Assembly: GCA_002328585.1 (NCBI GenBank)
Contig: DCUV01000046.1
Span: 19,136-83,135, forward strand
Source: Spirochaetia bacterium UBA2205
Lineage (GTDB): Bacteria; Spirochaetota; UBA4802; UB4802
DNA: 64,000 bases
Direction: 5' to 3'
Part shown: piece by piece, positions 44,015 through 53,676 of the stretch
Position numbering within the stretch: position 1 is the stretch's first letter
How the letters are laid out: each line of letters begins with the position of its first letter
Position numbers and translations under genes: made by a program
Notes under the pieces: generated by a model
The model's database searches: none
Seen by the model: only the letters and a program-made list of their open reading frames with translations
What the model was told of the DNA's origin: nothing

Positions 44015-45370
44015 CTATCCCTGCATTGCTTTAAAAAATGCTCTATTATTTTTTGTACTGCGCATTTTCTCAATTAAAAATTCCATGGCTTCCGTTGAAC
44101 TCATAGATGATAATACTTTTCGCAAAATCCATATTTTATTGAGTTCTTCGGCATCTACAAGCAACTCTTCCTTGCGGGTGCCGGACTTGTTAATTTCAAT
44201 TGCGGGGAATATTCTTCGATCAGCCAATTTTCTGTCAAGCACGATTTCACAGTTTCCAGTACCTTTAAATTCTTCAAATATAACTTCGTCCATACGGCTA
44301 CCGGTTTCTATAAGTGCTGTTGCTATGATGGTTAAGCTGCCGCCGCCTTCGATATTTCGGGCTGCTCCAAAAAACCGTTTTGGTTTGTGCAGAGCATTGG
44401 AATCCACACCACCGGATAGTATCTTTCCACTTGTTGGCACCACCTGGTTGTATGCCCGTGCTAAACGGGTAATAGAATCAAGCAGTATAACAACATCCTT
44501 TTTATGCTCAACAAGGCGCTTTGCCTTTTCCAGTACCATTTCACTAACCTGAACATGTCGTGATGCAGGTTCGTCAAACGTTGATGAAATAACTTCACCT
44601 TTGACCGAACGTTCCATATCTGTAACCTCTTCAGGACGCTCATCAATGAGCAATACAATCAAGATAATATCAGGATTATTTGCTGTAATAGCATTTGCAA
44701 TTTTTTGTAAGATAATGGTTTTACCGGTACGCGGAGGCGCTACGATAAGTGCGCGTTGACCCATGCCAATAGGTGCTATGATGTTCAGAATACGCATATC
44801 AATCTCTTCAGGTGTTGTTTCAAGGTTAATCCGTGTTTCGGGATATAATGGCGTAAGGTTATCAAAAAGCACTCTGTTCTGCAATTTTTCAGGATTTTCG
44901 TAATTGACGGCTTCTATCCTTAAAAGGGCAAAAAAGCGTTCATTATCTTTCGGTGGGCGAATCTGCCCTGCAACAGTATCACCAGTTCGTAATCCAAAAA
45001 GCCGTATCTGAGAAGGGGAAACATATATATCATCTGGACCTGGAAGGTAACTATAGTTTGGTGATCTTAGAAAACCATACCCATCATTAAGAACTTCGAT
45101 AACACCGCTGGAAAATATTAATCCGCTCCGCTCAGTTTGAGCTTTTAAAATTTCAAAAATCAGATCCTGCTTTTTTAGTCCGGAAATTCCTTCAATGCCC
45201 ATTGATCGGGCAATTTCCATGAGAGCACTTATTGTTTTTGATTTAAGTTCAGCTAAGTCTAAACGACCTTCTTGAATAGTTCCATTATTATTTTTTCTTG
45301 AATAATCTCCGTTTCCGTTTTTTCGGTTATTATTATTCTTTTCAGTAGTTTCATTGGATACTTTTGTCAT
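44015..45370 (-). CDS. rho: transcription termination factor Rho
   Basis: 451 residues. An Asn/Lys-rich N-terminal extension of about 35 residues (with NNNNRKNGNGDYSRKNNN) precedes the Rho N domain (LKSKTISALMEIARSMGIEG), the RNA-binding cold-shock-like domain (GVIEVLNDGYGFLRSPNYSY), Walker A (APPRTGKTIILQKIA), Walker B (VVILLDSITRLARAYN), the Q-loop (SGGVDSNALHKPKRFFGAARN) and the arginine finger region (ALIETGSRMDEVIFEEF). Hexameric RNA helicase. Extra Asn-rich sequence in front of Rho occurs in several phyla. Confidence 0.96.
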   Translation of the reverse strand: MTKVSNETTEKNNNNRKNGNGDYSRKNNNGTIQEGRLDLAELKSKTISALMEIARSMGIEGISGLKKQDLIFEILKAQTERSGLIFSSGVIEVLNDGYGFLRSPNYSYLPGPDDIYVSPSQIRLFGLRTGDTVAGQIRPPKDNERFFALLRIEAVNYENPEKLQNRVLFDNLTPLYPETRINLETTPEEIDMRILNIIAPIGMGQRALIVAPPRTGKTIILQKIANAITANNPDIILIVLLIDERPEEVTDMERSVKGEVISSTFDEPASRHVQVSEMVLEKAKRLVEHKKDVVILLDSITRLARAYNQVVPTSGKILSGGVDSNALHKPKRFFGAARNIEGGGSLTIIATALIETGSRMDEVIFEEFKGTGNCEIVLDRKLADRRIFPAIEINKSGTRKEELLVDAEELNKIWILRKVLSSMSSTEAMEFLIEKMRSTKNNRAFFKAMQG

Positions 45371-45455
45371 AAATCACCTTTTGATACATTATACTTTATA
45401 ATAGTCAACTGTCCTTTATGTTATTGAGAAACAAGGGCATATTCGCTTACATGGT

Positions 45456-45470
45456 GTGTAATTGTTACAC
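45456..45470. promoter_or_regulatory. candidate operator palindrome upstream of rho
   Basis: GTGTA-ATTGT-TACAC, about 86-100 bases upstream of the rho start; same form as the site at 43645-43661. Confidence 0.35.
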
Positions 45471-45988
45471 TAATAGCGTTATAAAAAAAACTCATGGTAG
45501 TGTGTGAAATCGTAATTAGTTAATAAAATACTTTGAACACTTCTAAAAACTGTTTTTCGTTTAATTAACAACAATTAAAAACAATCGGGAAAAGCAGTTT
45601 TGCGAATTGTTTATTACCACACGGGTATTAAAGAATTAAAGATTTAGTTATCTCCTTATACCTGTAAGAAAGCATTTCATATTGTATTGTTTTTACTATG
45701 TTATTAAATATTAAAATCATGATAAAATATATATTTAGCTTTTTAATAACTCATTGTATCCGGGCAGGATAATAATGTTGAATGATCTATTCTCCCTTAA
45801 ATATACTATAAAAAAACAAATAAGCTACAAAAAAATAAAATATTTTTTTATTTTTTACCACCCTATACCATAATACAATTTCGTCAAGAAAAAATGTAAA
45901 ATTTAGGAATATTCATTCTATCACTTAAACACTTAAACCGTTGTATATTTTGACATTATGAAATTATCGCTGATAGTTTGTCAAATAA

Positions 45989-46020
45989 ATAATCCCACCC
46001 CTATAGGGGCAGGATTATTG
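45989..46020. terminator. rho-independent terminator, both directions
   Basis: AATAATCCCACCCC, loop TATA, GGGGCAGGATTATT, a 14-base stem with two mismatched positions. It starts seven bases after the stop of the aminotransferase gene on the minus strand. Confidence 0.8.
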
Positions 46021-46027
46021 TTTGCAA

Positions 46028-47185
46028 CTATAAACTTTTAATGAATTTGCCAATAACCCTGATTATATCATCTACATCGTGTTTTGCGATAGTCAATGCT
46101 GGACGTAAGAGTATTGTATCGGCAGCTACTTTTGCATGTACTGCAAATATGCCTTCTCTGGCAAGTTTTACATTTGCTCTGTTTGCCATGTCTTCATTTT
46201 TTAAAGTCAGTGCGGCAACAAGTCCCTGCCCATTGACAGAAATCATTGCATCGGGATATATTCGTTGTAATGTAAAAAGCTTGTCCAGAAGGTATTGTCC
46301 AACTGCATGTGCATTTTCCCATGGTTTAATTTTTTCGTAAAGTTCTAGTGCTTCGTATGCCACTCTGCAACCTAAATCATGACCTCCAAATGTAGAAAGG
46401 TGAATTAACGGATTCTTATGCATAAATTTCTGCACCTTTTTTGTAAATACGGTTGCTGCAATAGGAAAGATTCCTGCGCCTAACGCTTCGCCAATGACAA
46501 GAATATCTGGTTGTATTCCATAATGCTCAAATGCAAACCTTTTGCCTGTTCTGCCCATACCGGTCTGTGTTTCATCAATAATCATTAAAGCACCGGTTGA
46601 GCTGCATACCTGGCGCATGATTTTAAAGAAGCCTTCACTTGCTTTGCGACAGGCATTTTCCACCTGTATTATTTCAGTAATTACCGCAGCAGTATTTCTG
46701 GTTACTTTTTCTTCAAGTGCCTGTATATTCCCAAACGGGATTGTTGTAATCTGAGGTATCTGACCAAAGATTTTCTTTTTGTCTCCATCGGATAGTGAAA
46801 TGGAAAATCCTGTTTCACCGTAATACGCGCCGTCAACGGTGATAAGCTGTGCTCTGCTGGTGAATCCCCGTGCTAATTTACAGGCAAAGTCCATTGCTTC
46901 ACCCCTGCCAACCGAAAAAAATACACCCATCATCGGAGCGGGAACAAACGATACGAGCTTTGATGCCAGCAGTGCCTTTTCCTGTGATATGAGCACAAAA
47001 TTTCCCTGATCGCTTTTATCTGCTTGTTCACATAGTGTGTTCGATAGTTCCTTTACATGGCGTCCTAAATTGAACATGCCGGCTCCGCAGTAGCAATCAA
47101 TATACCGTTTACCCTTACTGTCATAAAAATATGCCCCCTCTGGGTTGGTTTCAATTATTGGTAATGTTGTGATTTGCGAACCCAT
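46028..47185 (-). CDS. class III aminotransferase paralogue lacking the PLP lysine
   Basis: 385 residues, clearly of the acetylornithine/4-aminobutyrate aminotransferase fold. The PLP-ring Asp is present (Asp204 in IIDETQTGMGRTG), but the Schiff-base Lys is Glu233 (VIGEALGAGIFP); the codon GAA is read at 46487-46489. The motif EPVQGEGG is also lost (EIIQVENA). It is therefore probably a pseudoenzyme, perhaps a partner in a mixed dimer with the upstream neighbour, since class III active sites lie at the dimer interface (inference). Three bases separate the two genes. Octamer copy at 46087. Confidence 0.85.
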   Translation of the reverse strand: MGSQITTLPIIETNPEGAYFYDSKGKRYIDCYCGAGMFNLGRHVKELSNTLCEQADKSDQGNFVLISQEKALLASKLVSFVPAPMMGVFFSVGRGEAMDFACKLARGFTSRAQLITVDGAYYGETGFSISLSDGDKKKIFGQIPQITTIPFGNIQALEEKVTRNTAAVITEIIQVENACRKASEGFFKIMRQVCSSTGALMIIDETQTGMGRTGKRFAFEHYGIQPDILVIGEALGAGIFPIAATVFTKKVQKFMHKNPLIHLSTFGGHDLGCRVAYEALELYEKIKPWENAHAVGQYLLDKLFTLQRIYPDAMISVNGQGLVAALTLKNEDMANRANVKLAREGIFAVHAKVAADTILLRPALTIAKHDVDDIIRVIGKFIKSL

Positions 47186-47188
47186 ACA

Positions 47189-48601
47189 CTATGCCTCCTT
47201 ACTATAATTTCTTTTTGTTATTCCAAGGATATCTTCACAATAACGGACTATATCAAATACAGTAATCTGTATGTGGATGTCGTCTAAAAGCCGTGATAGA
47301 ATTGGTATTTTTGAAAGAGGTTTTGTCAAAGGCAGATATAACTTCATGGTGGCAATTGCTTTTTGTACAATCGATAGCATCTTTTGTACTTCCTGTTCAC
47401 TAATGGTTATTGGCACCATAAAACGCATTACCTGAGGCTGATTTCCCGAATATATAGCGAATATACCATGTCGGGCTAAAGAATCTGCCATAAGTGCTCC
47501 CATATATTCGTGTGTGTATTCAACACCAATCATAAGCCCTCTACCTCTGATCTCTTTTATGATAGTTGGATTTTCATGCTGAATGGTTAAAAGCCCGTCT
47601 ATGATGATAGCGCCCATTTTTGCGGCGTTTTCCCATAGACGGTTTTTTACCATATAATCAATAACTGCACTTCCAACAGCGCACCCCAGGTCGCTGCCAC
47701 CGGTGATTGACTGGTGAAAATCATGGTTGGATTTTACATAGTTATTCAGTAATGGTGTAGTACGATACATGACCACAGCATTAGGGAAAATTCCACCGCT
47801 TATCGATTTTGCCAGTACCATAATATCAGGAACCACGCCGGAATGTTGTGATGCAAAAAGTTTGCCCGTACGCCCAAAACCTGTCTGTATCTCATCAAAA
47901 ATGAGCATAATACCAAACTGGTTGCATACTGTGCGCAAGCTTTTAAGATAATAGTCGTCGCCTACAAAAATGCCTCCCTCACCCTGCACGGGTTCTAATA
48001 TAATAGCAGCCGTGTCTATGCCTGCAATCTGCTTAACGGCTTCTATATCGCCAAACTGTACAAAAGCAAAATGTGGGTCCAGAGGTTCAAAAAGGTGGCG
48101 ATAGTAATCCTTACCATTGGCTGAAAGTGAATATCCAGTATGACCGTGATAAGCTTTTTTCATGGCTATAATCTTTTTCCTGCCGGTGGCACCTCGTGCT
48201 AACTTGATAGCACAATCAATGGCATCGCCACCGCCTGAGGCAAATATAATGCCTTTACAATCTCCAGGAGCTATCGCTTGCAATTTTTTTATAAATTTCT
48301 TTTTACTGTTTGATGGCAACAGGTTGGTGCCAATATCGTACTTTTGCAATGCTGCACAAAGCGCTGCGATTATTTCAGAGTTGCCTCTGCCTACATTAAA
48401 GCAACCTGCCGAAGTAAAACAATCTATAATGTGCCGTCCAAACATCCCATCAATAAAACCAATACCATTGCGCCTTGTTTCAATAAAATCTAAATGGGCT
48501 GCGCGCATTGTTTTGGTTTGTCCTTTAGAAATGTGCTTTGAAAAAAGCGACATAATGTATTTTTTATTTTTACTGCTTAATGTATCATTCCATAGTGCCA
48601 T
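47189..48601 (-). CDS. class III PLP-dependent aminotransferase
   Basis: 470 residues. Intact motifs: FASGGGDAIDCAIKLAR, YHGHTGYSLS, ILEPVQGEGG, LIFDEIQTGFGRTGK (Asp236) and the PLP lysine Lys265 (MVLAKSISGGIFP). A C-terminal extension of about 50 residues follows the usual end. Substrate unknown; resembles enzymes acting on omega-amino groups. GGAGG lies just before the start. Divergent from the tetR gene, which probably controls it. Octamer copy at 48098. Confidence 0.87.
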   Translation of the reverse strand: MALWNDTLSSKNKKYIMSLFSKHISKGQTKTMRAAHLDFIETRRNGIGFIDGMFGRHIIDCFTSAGCFNVGRGNSEIIAALCAALQKYDIGTNLLPSNSKKKFIKKLQAIAPGDCKGIIFASGGGDAIDCAIKLARGATGRKKIIAMKKAYHGHTGYSLSANGKDYYRHLFEPLDPHFAFVQFGDIEAVKQIAGIDTAAIILEPVQGEGGIFVGDDYYLKSLRTVCNQFGIMLIFDEIQTGFGRTGKLFASQHSGVVPDIMVLAKSISGGIFPNAVVMYRTTPLLNNYVKSNHDFHQSITGGSDLGCAVGSAVIDYMVKNRLWENAAKMGAIIIDGLLTIQHENPTIIKEIRGRGLMIGVEYTHEYMGALMADSLARHGIFAIYSGNQPQVMRFMVPITISEQEVQKMLSIVQKAIATMKLYLPLTKPLSKIPILSRLLDDIHIQITVFDIVRYCEDILGITKRNYSKEA

Positions 48602-48965
48602 GCAAACCTCCTTATATATAATATATTAGTTGGATGACTAACATAAATATTTTGTTCTGTCAATAAAAATATATTGACGTGTTTTAAAAAATATTCATAA
48701 AGAGATTTTTAATGCTTCTTAATCGAATCAGGATGCAATGTGTATAAACTGGCATTTCACAAAAATGGATTTGGATGATCATTCACTGTCTGTTATTGCA
48801 CAAAATGGAAAGCATAGGGGACTGGTTTACTGTCTTTATTGAGTTTGATATGTGTTGACACGGGATGCCATAACAACCTGTAAGAGCTACAGTTACGATG
48901 AAGTGTTGCAAAACATGTTTTTAATACACAATAATGCTTTTTTTTAAGGAATTACAGATAAAATT
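48602..48965. other. divergent promoter region
   Basis: 364 bases between the aminotransferase operon and tetR. Contains the palindrome at 48626-48641 and very AT-rich tracts. No gene seen. Confidence 0.5.
48626..48641. promoter_or_regulatory. candidate TetR operator
   Basis: TTAGT-TGGATG-ACTAA, an inverted repeat 25-40 bases upstream of the aminotransferase start codon, where a bound repressor would block transcription. Short arms, so only suggestive. Confidence 0.4.
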
Positions 48966-49565
48966 ATGGGAAGGCGTTCATTAAAAAACATACGGCAAGA
49001 AGAGATAGCACGGGCATTGTATCGCTGTCTTTTAAAAAAACCGTTTAGCAAAACAACAATAAAAGATATTGCAAAAGAAGCGGGCGTAAATCACGGAATG
49101 TTGCACTACTATTTTAAAAGCAAGGAAGAGATACTTTTATATTTCCTTGATTGGGTTGTTGCCATTCAACTTAGTGGATTTAGACAGTGGTACAAATCAA
49201 GGCATGTTGATAATCTTCCATTTGAAAAGGCGCTAACATTAGTTCTTAACTATACTACAAAAAAGATAACCCTCAATGAGGATCTGGCAAAGTTGTTTAT
49301 TGAAATTTGGGAGATTGCCCTTTATAATAAAACGGTTAAAAAAAAATTGCAGTATGTTTACCATGCATGGATCGATCAGCTTGCCATAATTATTGGAAAA
49401 GAAACCAATGAAAAAATAGCTAACTTGCTTTCAGCAGCTACTATCGCCTTTCTGGAAGGCATGTCGCTATTTTCTATTATGCTCCGAGGAAAATACCCCA
49501 TAAACACTATCATCGATTATTTTGAAAAGCGGATTGAAACGATAATCAAAATGAACATTATGTAG
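48966..49565 (+). CDS. TetR-family transcriptional regulator
   Basis: 199 residues. N-terminal helix-turn-helix: FSKTTIKDIAKEAGVNHGMLHYYFKSKEEIL in parts (IKDIAKEAGV, HYYFKSKEEIL). The C-terminal ligand domain is all-helical and looks BetI-like. It is transcribed away from the two aminotransferases and probably represses them. Octamer copy at 49440 (encoding TIA). Confidence 0.9.
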   Translation: MGRRSLKNIRQEEIARALYRCLLKKPFSKTTIKDIAKEAGVNHGMLHYYFKSKEEILLYFLDWVVAIQLSGFRQWYKSRHVDNLPFEKALTLVLNYTTKKITLNEDLAKLFIEIWEIALYNKTVKKKLQYVYHAWIDQLAIIIGKETNEKIANLLSAATIAFLEGMSLFSIMLRGKYPINTIIDYFEKRIETIIKMNIM

Positions 49566-49670
49566 ATGTAAATATTTTACAAATCATACATAATTTTTGT
49601 TGCAAATGTATGACTACTCTGTATATAGCGCTCTGTGTTGATTAATTTTTGATAGAAAGGTACAATAATT

Positions 49671-50888
49671 ATGAAGCTCATTGTCCAGAAATATGGTGGC
49701 ACATCGGTTGGGACGGTTGAACGAATTAAATCTGTAGCATCAAGAATAAAGCGATATGTAGAAAATGGCTATTCGGTGGTTGTAGTTGTTTCAGCAATGG
49801 GCAAAACAACTGACCAGCTGATTGACCTTGCAAAACAGATAACGGAAAATCCGGACAGGCGTGAGATGGATATGTTGCTTTCCACAGGGGAACAGATATC
49901 AACTGCGTTGCTTGCTATGGCTTTACATAACAGCGGTATTAATGCAATATCATATACCGGCTCACAGGTTAAATTAATTACTGATGGGAACTTTTCAAAC
50001 GCACGAATCCAGAGCATTTCTACTGATAGGATTAAAAAATCACTGGAAGAAAGCAAGGTGGTTATTGTAGCCGGGTTTCAGGGGATAGATCAGGAGGAGA
50101 ATATAACAACGCTTGGTAGGGGCGGCTCGGATACTTCAGCAGTAGCACTTGCAACAGTGCTGGGAACACGTGATTGTGAAATTTATACCGATGTGGATGG
50201 TGTTTTTACTGCTGATCCACGGATTGTTCCCAACACAAAAAAATTGAATGAAATAAGCTATGAAGAGATGCTGGAATTAGCCCGGCTTGGTGCAGGGGTT
50301 TTACATTCCAGATCGGTGGAATTTGCTAAAAAGTATACTATACGATTACATGTTAGATCAAGTTTTAATGATAATGAAGGAACAATAGTAATGCCACGGG
50401 AGGAGATGATGGAAAAATTTGTCATAAGCGGTGTAACGTCAAAAGATGATGAAGCAAAGATTACCATACGGGATATCCCCGACAGACCAGGCGTTGCTTC
50501 AATGCTGTTTGGCGAATTGGGTAAACAAAAGATCTATGTCAACATGATAGTGCAATCAACAGGGAAAGATGGCAAGGCATCTATCTCATTTACAGTATTA
50601 AAAAATGATCTTAAAAAGGCATTAGAAATATGTAAAGGATTACAAGCAACAATGGGTGCAACCGGCATTGATTATAAGGAAAATATTGCAATAGTGAGTG
50701 CAGTTGGTGTTGGGATGCTGTCATCGTGGGGTGTTGCAGGACGCATATTTGATGTGCTGTTTAAACATAACATTAACATTGAGATGATATCAACTTCAGA
50801 GATTGGCATATCATGTGTTATTGATTCAATGTATTCAGAGTTAGCGGTTAAAGCTATTCATAAAGAATTTATTGAAGACAATGAATAA
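49671..50888 (+). CDS. lysC: aspartate kinase
   Basis: 405 residues. Kinase signature VQKYGGTSVGTVERI, then VVVVSAMGKTTDQL, TLGRGGSDTSAVALA, EIYTDVDGVFTADPRIV. Two ACT domains at the C-terminus (about 265-400) for feedback control by lysine or threonine. First step toward lysine, threonine, methionine and diaminopimelate. Its stop overlaps the ddl start by eight bases. Confidence 0.95.
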   Translation: MKLIVQKYGGTSVGTVERIKSVASRIKRYVENGYSVVVVVSAMGKTTDQLIDLAKQITENPDRREMDMLLSTGEQISTALLAMALHNSGINAISYTGSQVKLITDGNFSNARIQSISTDRIKKSLEESKVVIVAGFQGIDQEENITTLGRGGSDTSAVALATVLGTRDCEIYTDVDGVFTADPRIVPNTKKLNEISYEEMLELARLGAGVLHSRSVEFAKKYTIRLHVRSSFNDNEGTIVMPREEMMEKFVISGVTSKDDEAKITIRDIPDRPGVASMLFGELGKQKIYVNMIVQSTGKDGKASISFTVLKNDLKKALEICKGLQATMGATGIDYKENIAIVSAVGVGMLSSWGVAGRIFDVLFKHNINIEMISTSEIGISCVIDSMYSELAVKAIHKEFIEDNE

Positions 50889-52047
50889 TAAAAAAGATAC
50901 GGTTCACAGCAACCAAAAAAAGGCAGTAACAAAGAGGTTGCGGCTTGGCATCATCTATGGTGGGAAAAGTGGCGAACATGATGTATCACGATGTTCTGCA
51001 GCATCCATTGCTGAGGTTGCCAGTAAAAAATATGAGGTTGTATGTATAGGCATTACACGTGATGGGCGCTGGTATGTACAAAATGCCATACACATTGACA
51101 ATCACCCCTCATTTGGCAAAGTGCTTGCAATTCATGAACACGGTAAGTGGGCAATTGATACAAGCTCCAGCGATGGTTCACTGCATCTTTTAGAAAAAGT
51201 AACCGGGGAAGAGGTCATTGTTGATGTTGTTTTCCCCATAGTGCATGGAACGTATGGTGAGGATGGCACCTTGCAGGGACTTCTGGAGATGGTTGATGTG
51301 CCATATGTTGGACCGGGTGTATTGGGTTCTGCTGTTGGCATGGATAAGGATATTGCAAAAAGAGTGTTAATGAATGCAAATGGATTTGCGATAGTTCCTT
51401 TTAAAACAATCCGCATCAATGAAATGAATCCTCAAAATAAACAAAAGATACTGAGGATGGTTGAGAGGATGTTACCCGTATTTATAAAACCCGCAAATGC
51501 TGGTTCATCAGTTGGTATATCAAAGGTTACCAACAAAGGGATTATTGAAGAGTCACTATCGCTTGCTTTTAAGTATGATACCAAGGTAATAGTTGAAAAG
51601 GCTATTGACTGCCGTGAATTTGAAGTGTCGGTGATGGGGAATGAAGAACCTGTTGCATCGGTTGTTGGTGAGATTATACCACAGCATGAATATTATTCAT
51701 ACAAAGCAAAATATCTTGAAAAGGATGGCGCAACATTAGCTATACCGGCAACTATAAGTAAAAGTTTTGAGCACCATTTACAAAAAGCAGCCTGCACCAT
51801 CTTTTCATTATTGGAATGTGAAGGTCTCGCAAGGGTTGATTTTTTTGTAGAAAAGAAAACAAATATTCTATACTTTAACGAGATAAATACATTACCCGGA
51901 TTTACCAGTATCAGTATGTATCCAAAACTGTGGGATTGCTCGGGAATCCCCTATACCAAACTCATTGATACGCTTATCCATTATGCACTAAAGCGTCACC
52001 GCAGAAGGAAAAAGATGGTGGGAGCATTCCTCAGGTTAAAAAAATAA
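50881..52047 (+). CDS. ddl: D-alanine--D-alanine ligase
   Basis: 388 residues, the DdlA length. RLGIIYGGKSGEHDVS, FPIVHGTYGEDGTLQGLLEM, YVGPGVLGSAVGMDKDI, FIKPANAGSSVGISK, ARVDFFVEKKTNILYFNEINTLPGFTSISMYPKL (read in parts). Makes the peptidoglycan dipeptide. The C-terminus ends in a basic tail (KRHRRRKKMVGAFLRLKK). The start at 50881 overlaps lysC. This is the housekeeping ligase, unlike the two ATP-grasp genes at 32-34 kb. Octamer copy at 51555. Confidence 0.95.
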   Translation: MNNKKDTVHSNQKKAVTKRLRLGIIYGGKSGEHDVSRCSAASIAEVASKKYEVVCIGITRDGRWYVQNAIHIDNHPSFGKVLAIHEHGKWAIDTSSSDGSLHLLEKVTGEEVIVDVVFPIVHGTYGEDGTLQGLLEMVDVPYVGPGVLGSAVGMDKDIAKRVLMNANGFAIVPFKTIRINEMNPQNKQKILRMVERMLPVFIKPANAGSSVGISKVTNKGIIEESLSLAFKYDTKVIVEKAIDCREFEVSVMGNEEPVASVVGEIIPQHEYYSYKAKYLEKDGATLAIPATISKSFEHHLQKAACTIFSLLECEGLARVDFFVEKKTNILYFNEINTLPGFTSISMYPKLWDCSGIPYTKLIDTLIHYALKRHRRRKKMVGAFLRLKK

Positions 52048-52068
52048 TCATGCATAACCACTAATACC

Positions 52069-52752
52069 ATGAACTATCGCACAAAAAAAATAAAAGGACT
52101 TTATGTTGATACTGTGTTATTTGATATGGATGGTGTGATTGTTGATTCCATGTATGCGCACGCCCGATGCTGGATACAGGTATTTGAAGAACATGGCGTT
52201 CATCTGGACGCAATTGATATTTTAAAACGTGAAGGCATGTCGGGACTTGAATCGATAGCTGATATTTTTATTGATAAAGGTTTTTCATTACCACCTGATA
52301 CTATTTTGAAAAATCTTCAAAAGAAAAAATTGTCACTTTTTTCAAACTACCCCATTGAGGTATTCCCGCAAATATATACTATTTTTCCTTTTCTTAAATC
52401 AAAAGGCAAAAGCATAGGAATTGTTACCGGTTCATTCCGGTATCTGGTGGAACAATTAATGCCGCAGCAGCTTTTACAGCACGTTGATGTTATTATCAGC
52501 GTTGATGATGTGAAAAGAGGCAAACCATATCCCGATCCCTATGTGAAAGCACTGGAAAAATTAGATGCCAGCAACGATAGTACTATAGTAATTGAGAATG
52601 CACCGATGGGTATACAGGCTGCTAAAGCAGCAGGATTATACTGCGTTGCCATTACCACTACATTAGATTCTTCTTTTCTAAAGGGTGCTGATGCTATCCT
52701 TCATGACCACAATGAACTGATAGTTTTTTTAATGAACTGGTGCTCCTCGTGA
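52069..52752 (+). CDS. HAD-superfamily phosphatase/beta-phosphoglucomutase-like
   Basis: 227 residues. Motif I LFDMDGVIVDSMY (nucleophile Asp), motif II IVTGSF, motif III with KRGKPYPDPY, motif IV IENAPMGIQAAKAAG. The cap domain is of the C1 helical type. Probably a sugar-phosphate phosphatase or mutase; substrate not predictable. The start codon is followed at once by the octamer (ATG-AACTATCGC, encoding MNYR). Confidence 0.9.
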   Translation: MNYRTKKIKGLYVDTVLFDMDGVIVDSMYAHARCWIQVFEEHGVHLDAIDILKREGMSGLESIADIFIDKGFSLPPDTILKNLQKKKLSLFSNYPIEVFPQIYTIFPFLKSKGKSIGIVTGSFRYLVEQLMPQQLLQHVDVIISVDDVKRGKPYPDPYVKALEKLDASNDSTIVIENAPMGIQAAKAAGLYCVAITTTLDSSFLKGADAILHDHNELIVFLMNWCSS

Positions 52753-52851
52753 AGGGTGTTTTTTCATTGACAGGTGTGTAAATATACCTATAGTTGCGTC
52801 AATGGTGTTTACAGATGTTAAAAATTTATAAATAATAACTGTGGGTGCGAT

Positions 52852-53565
52852 ATGAGTGTTGCATGGATTCCTAACACATTGACACTGGGCAATTTAGTTT
52901 TAGGCTTTATTGCAATAATTTTTGCAAGCATGAACATTCCTCATCATCTGACTATTGCAGGCGTATTGATTTTAGGTGCTGCTTTACTGGATGGATTAGA
53001 CGGACAGGTGGCACGGATGCTGGGTGTTGCAAGCAAGTTAGGACAGGAATTGGATTCACTGGCAGATTGTGTTACATTTGGCATCGCTCCAGGATATTTA
53101 GCATTTAAAGGCTATCTACAGGGAACATGGATTTATATCCTTGATAAACCTATTGATGCTGGTATCTTCATTGCAGCAATTTTCCCTGTATGTGCAGCAT
53201 ACAGGCTAGCGCGTTTTAATGTGCAGCATGTCCCCAACGCTTTTGATGGATTGCCATCTCCTATAGCAGGTATTATTGTGGCGTTAGTGCCATTATGTTT
53301 TATAAATATTATTATTCCCAAACTTTTATTTATCATTGGTTTTGTTCTTGTTGCCTTGCTCATGGTATCGACAGTGCGATATGCAAAACCTCAGTCGTTA
53401 ATATTGCAGAAGATTACGGGTATAAAATTATTATTGTTTATAGTAATCTTAATTGCTCTCATTATTATGTTTAAGCAATGGGTGATAATGGTTATCATTG
53501 CGCTTTACATTTTATCAGGACTATTAAGTTTTATTATTCAATTGATACAGGATTACCGATATTAG
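52852..53565 (+). CDS. pssA: CDP-diacylglycerol--serine O-phosphatidyltransferase
   Basis: 237 residues, integral membrane. The CDP-alcohol transferase motif is DGLDGQVARMLGVASKLGQELDSLADCVTFG in parts (LDGLDGQVAR, GQELDSLAD), with its four aspartates. About seven transmembrane segments. FNVQHVPNAFDGLPSP is typical of PssA type II. Makes phosphatidylserine, precursor of phosphatidylethanolamine. Confidence 0.92.
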   Translation: MSVAWIPNTLTLGNLVLGFIAIIFASMNIPHHLTIAGVLILGAALLDGLDGQVARMLGVASKLGQELDSLADCVTFGIAPGYLAFKGYLQGTWIYILDKPIDAGIFIAAIFPVCAAYRLARFNVQHVPNAFDGLPSPIAGIIVALVPLCFINIIIPKLLFIIGFVLVALLMVSTVRYAKPQSLILQKITGIKLLLFIVILIALIIMFKQWVIMVIIALYILSGLLSFIIQLIQDYRY

Positions 53566-53676
53566 GCTGTCTTGAAGTGCAATGGATTATTAAAGGATAA
53601 GTGCCTATTGTAATAAAAAAATTATGTAATTTGTTATTAATGCTGCAATAAAGATTTTTCTAAGATGTTGTCAAAT

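Larger units (their letters stand above)
45371..46027. other. AT-rich intergenic region upstream of rho
   Basis: 657 bases with long A and T runs and no gene. It carries the GTGTA-N5-TACAC palindrome at 45456-45470 and ends with the terminator at 45989-46020. The length suggests a long rho leader, as rho is autoregulated in other bacteria, but nothing in the sequence proves this. Confidence 0.55.

Noticed and set aside
44085..44552. 155-codon plus-strand frame opposite rho
   Set aside because: Shadow of the highly conserved rho gene, without ribosome-binding site; several similar antisense frames were dropped for the same reason.
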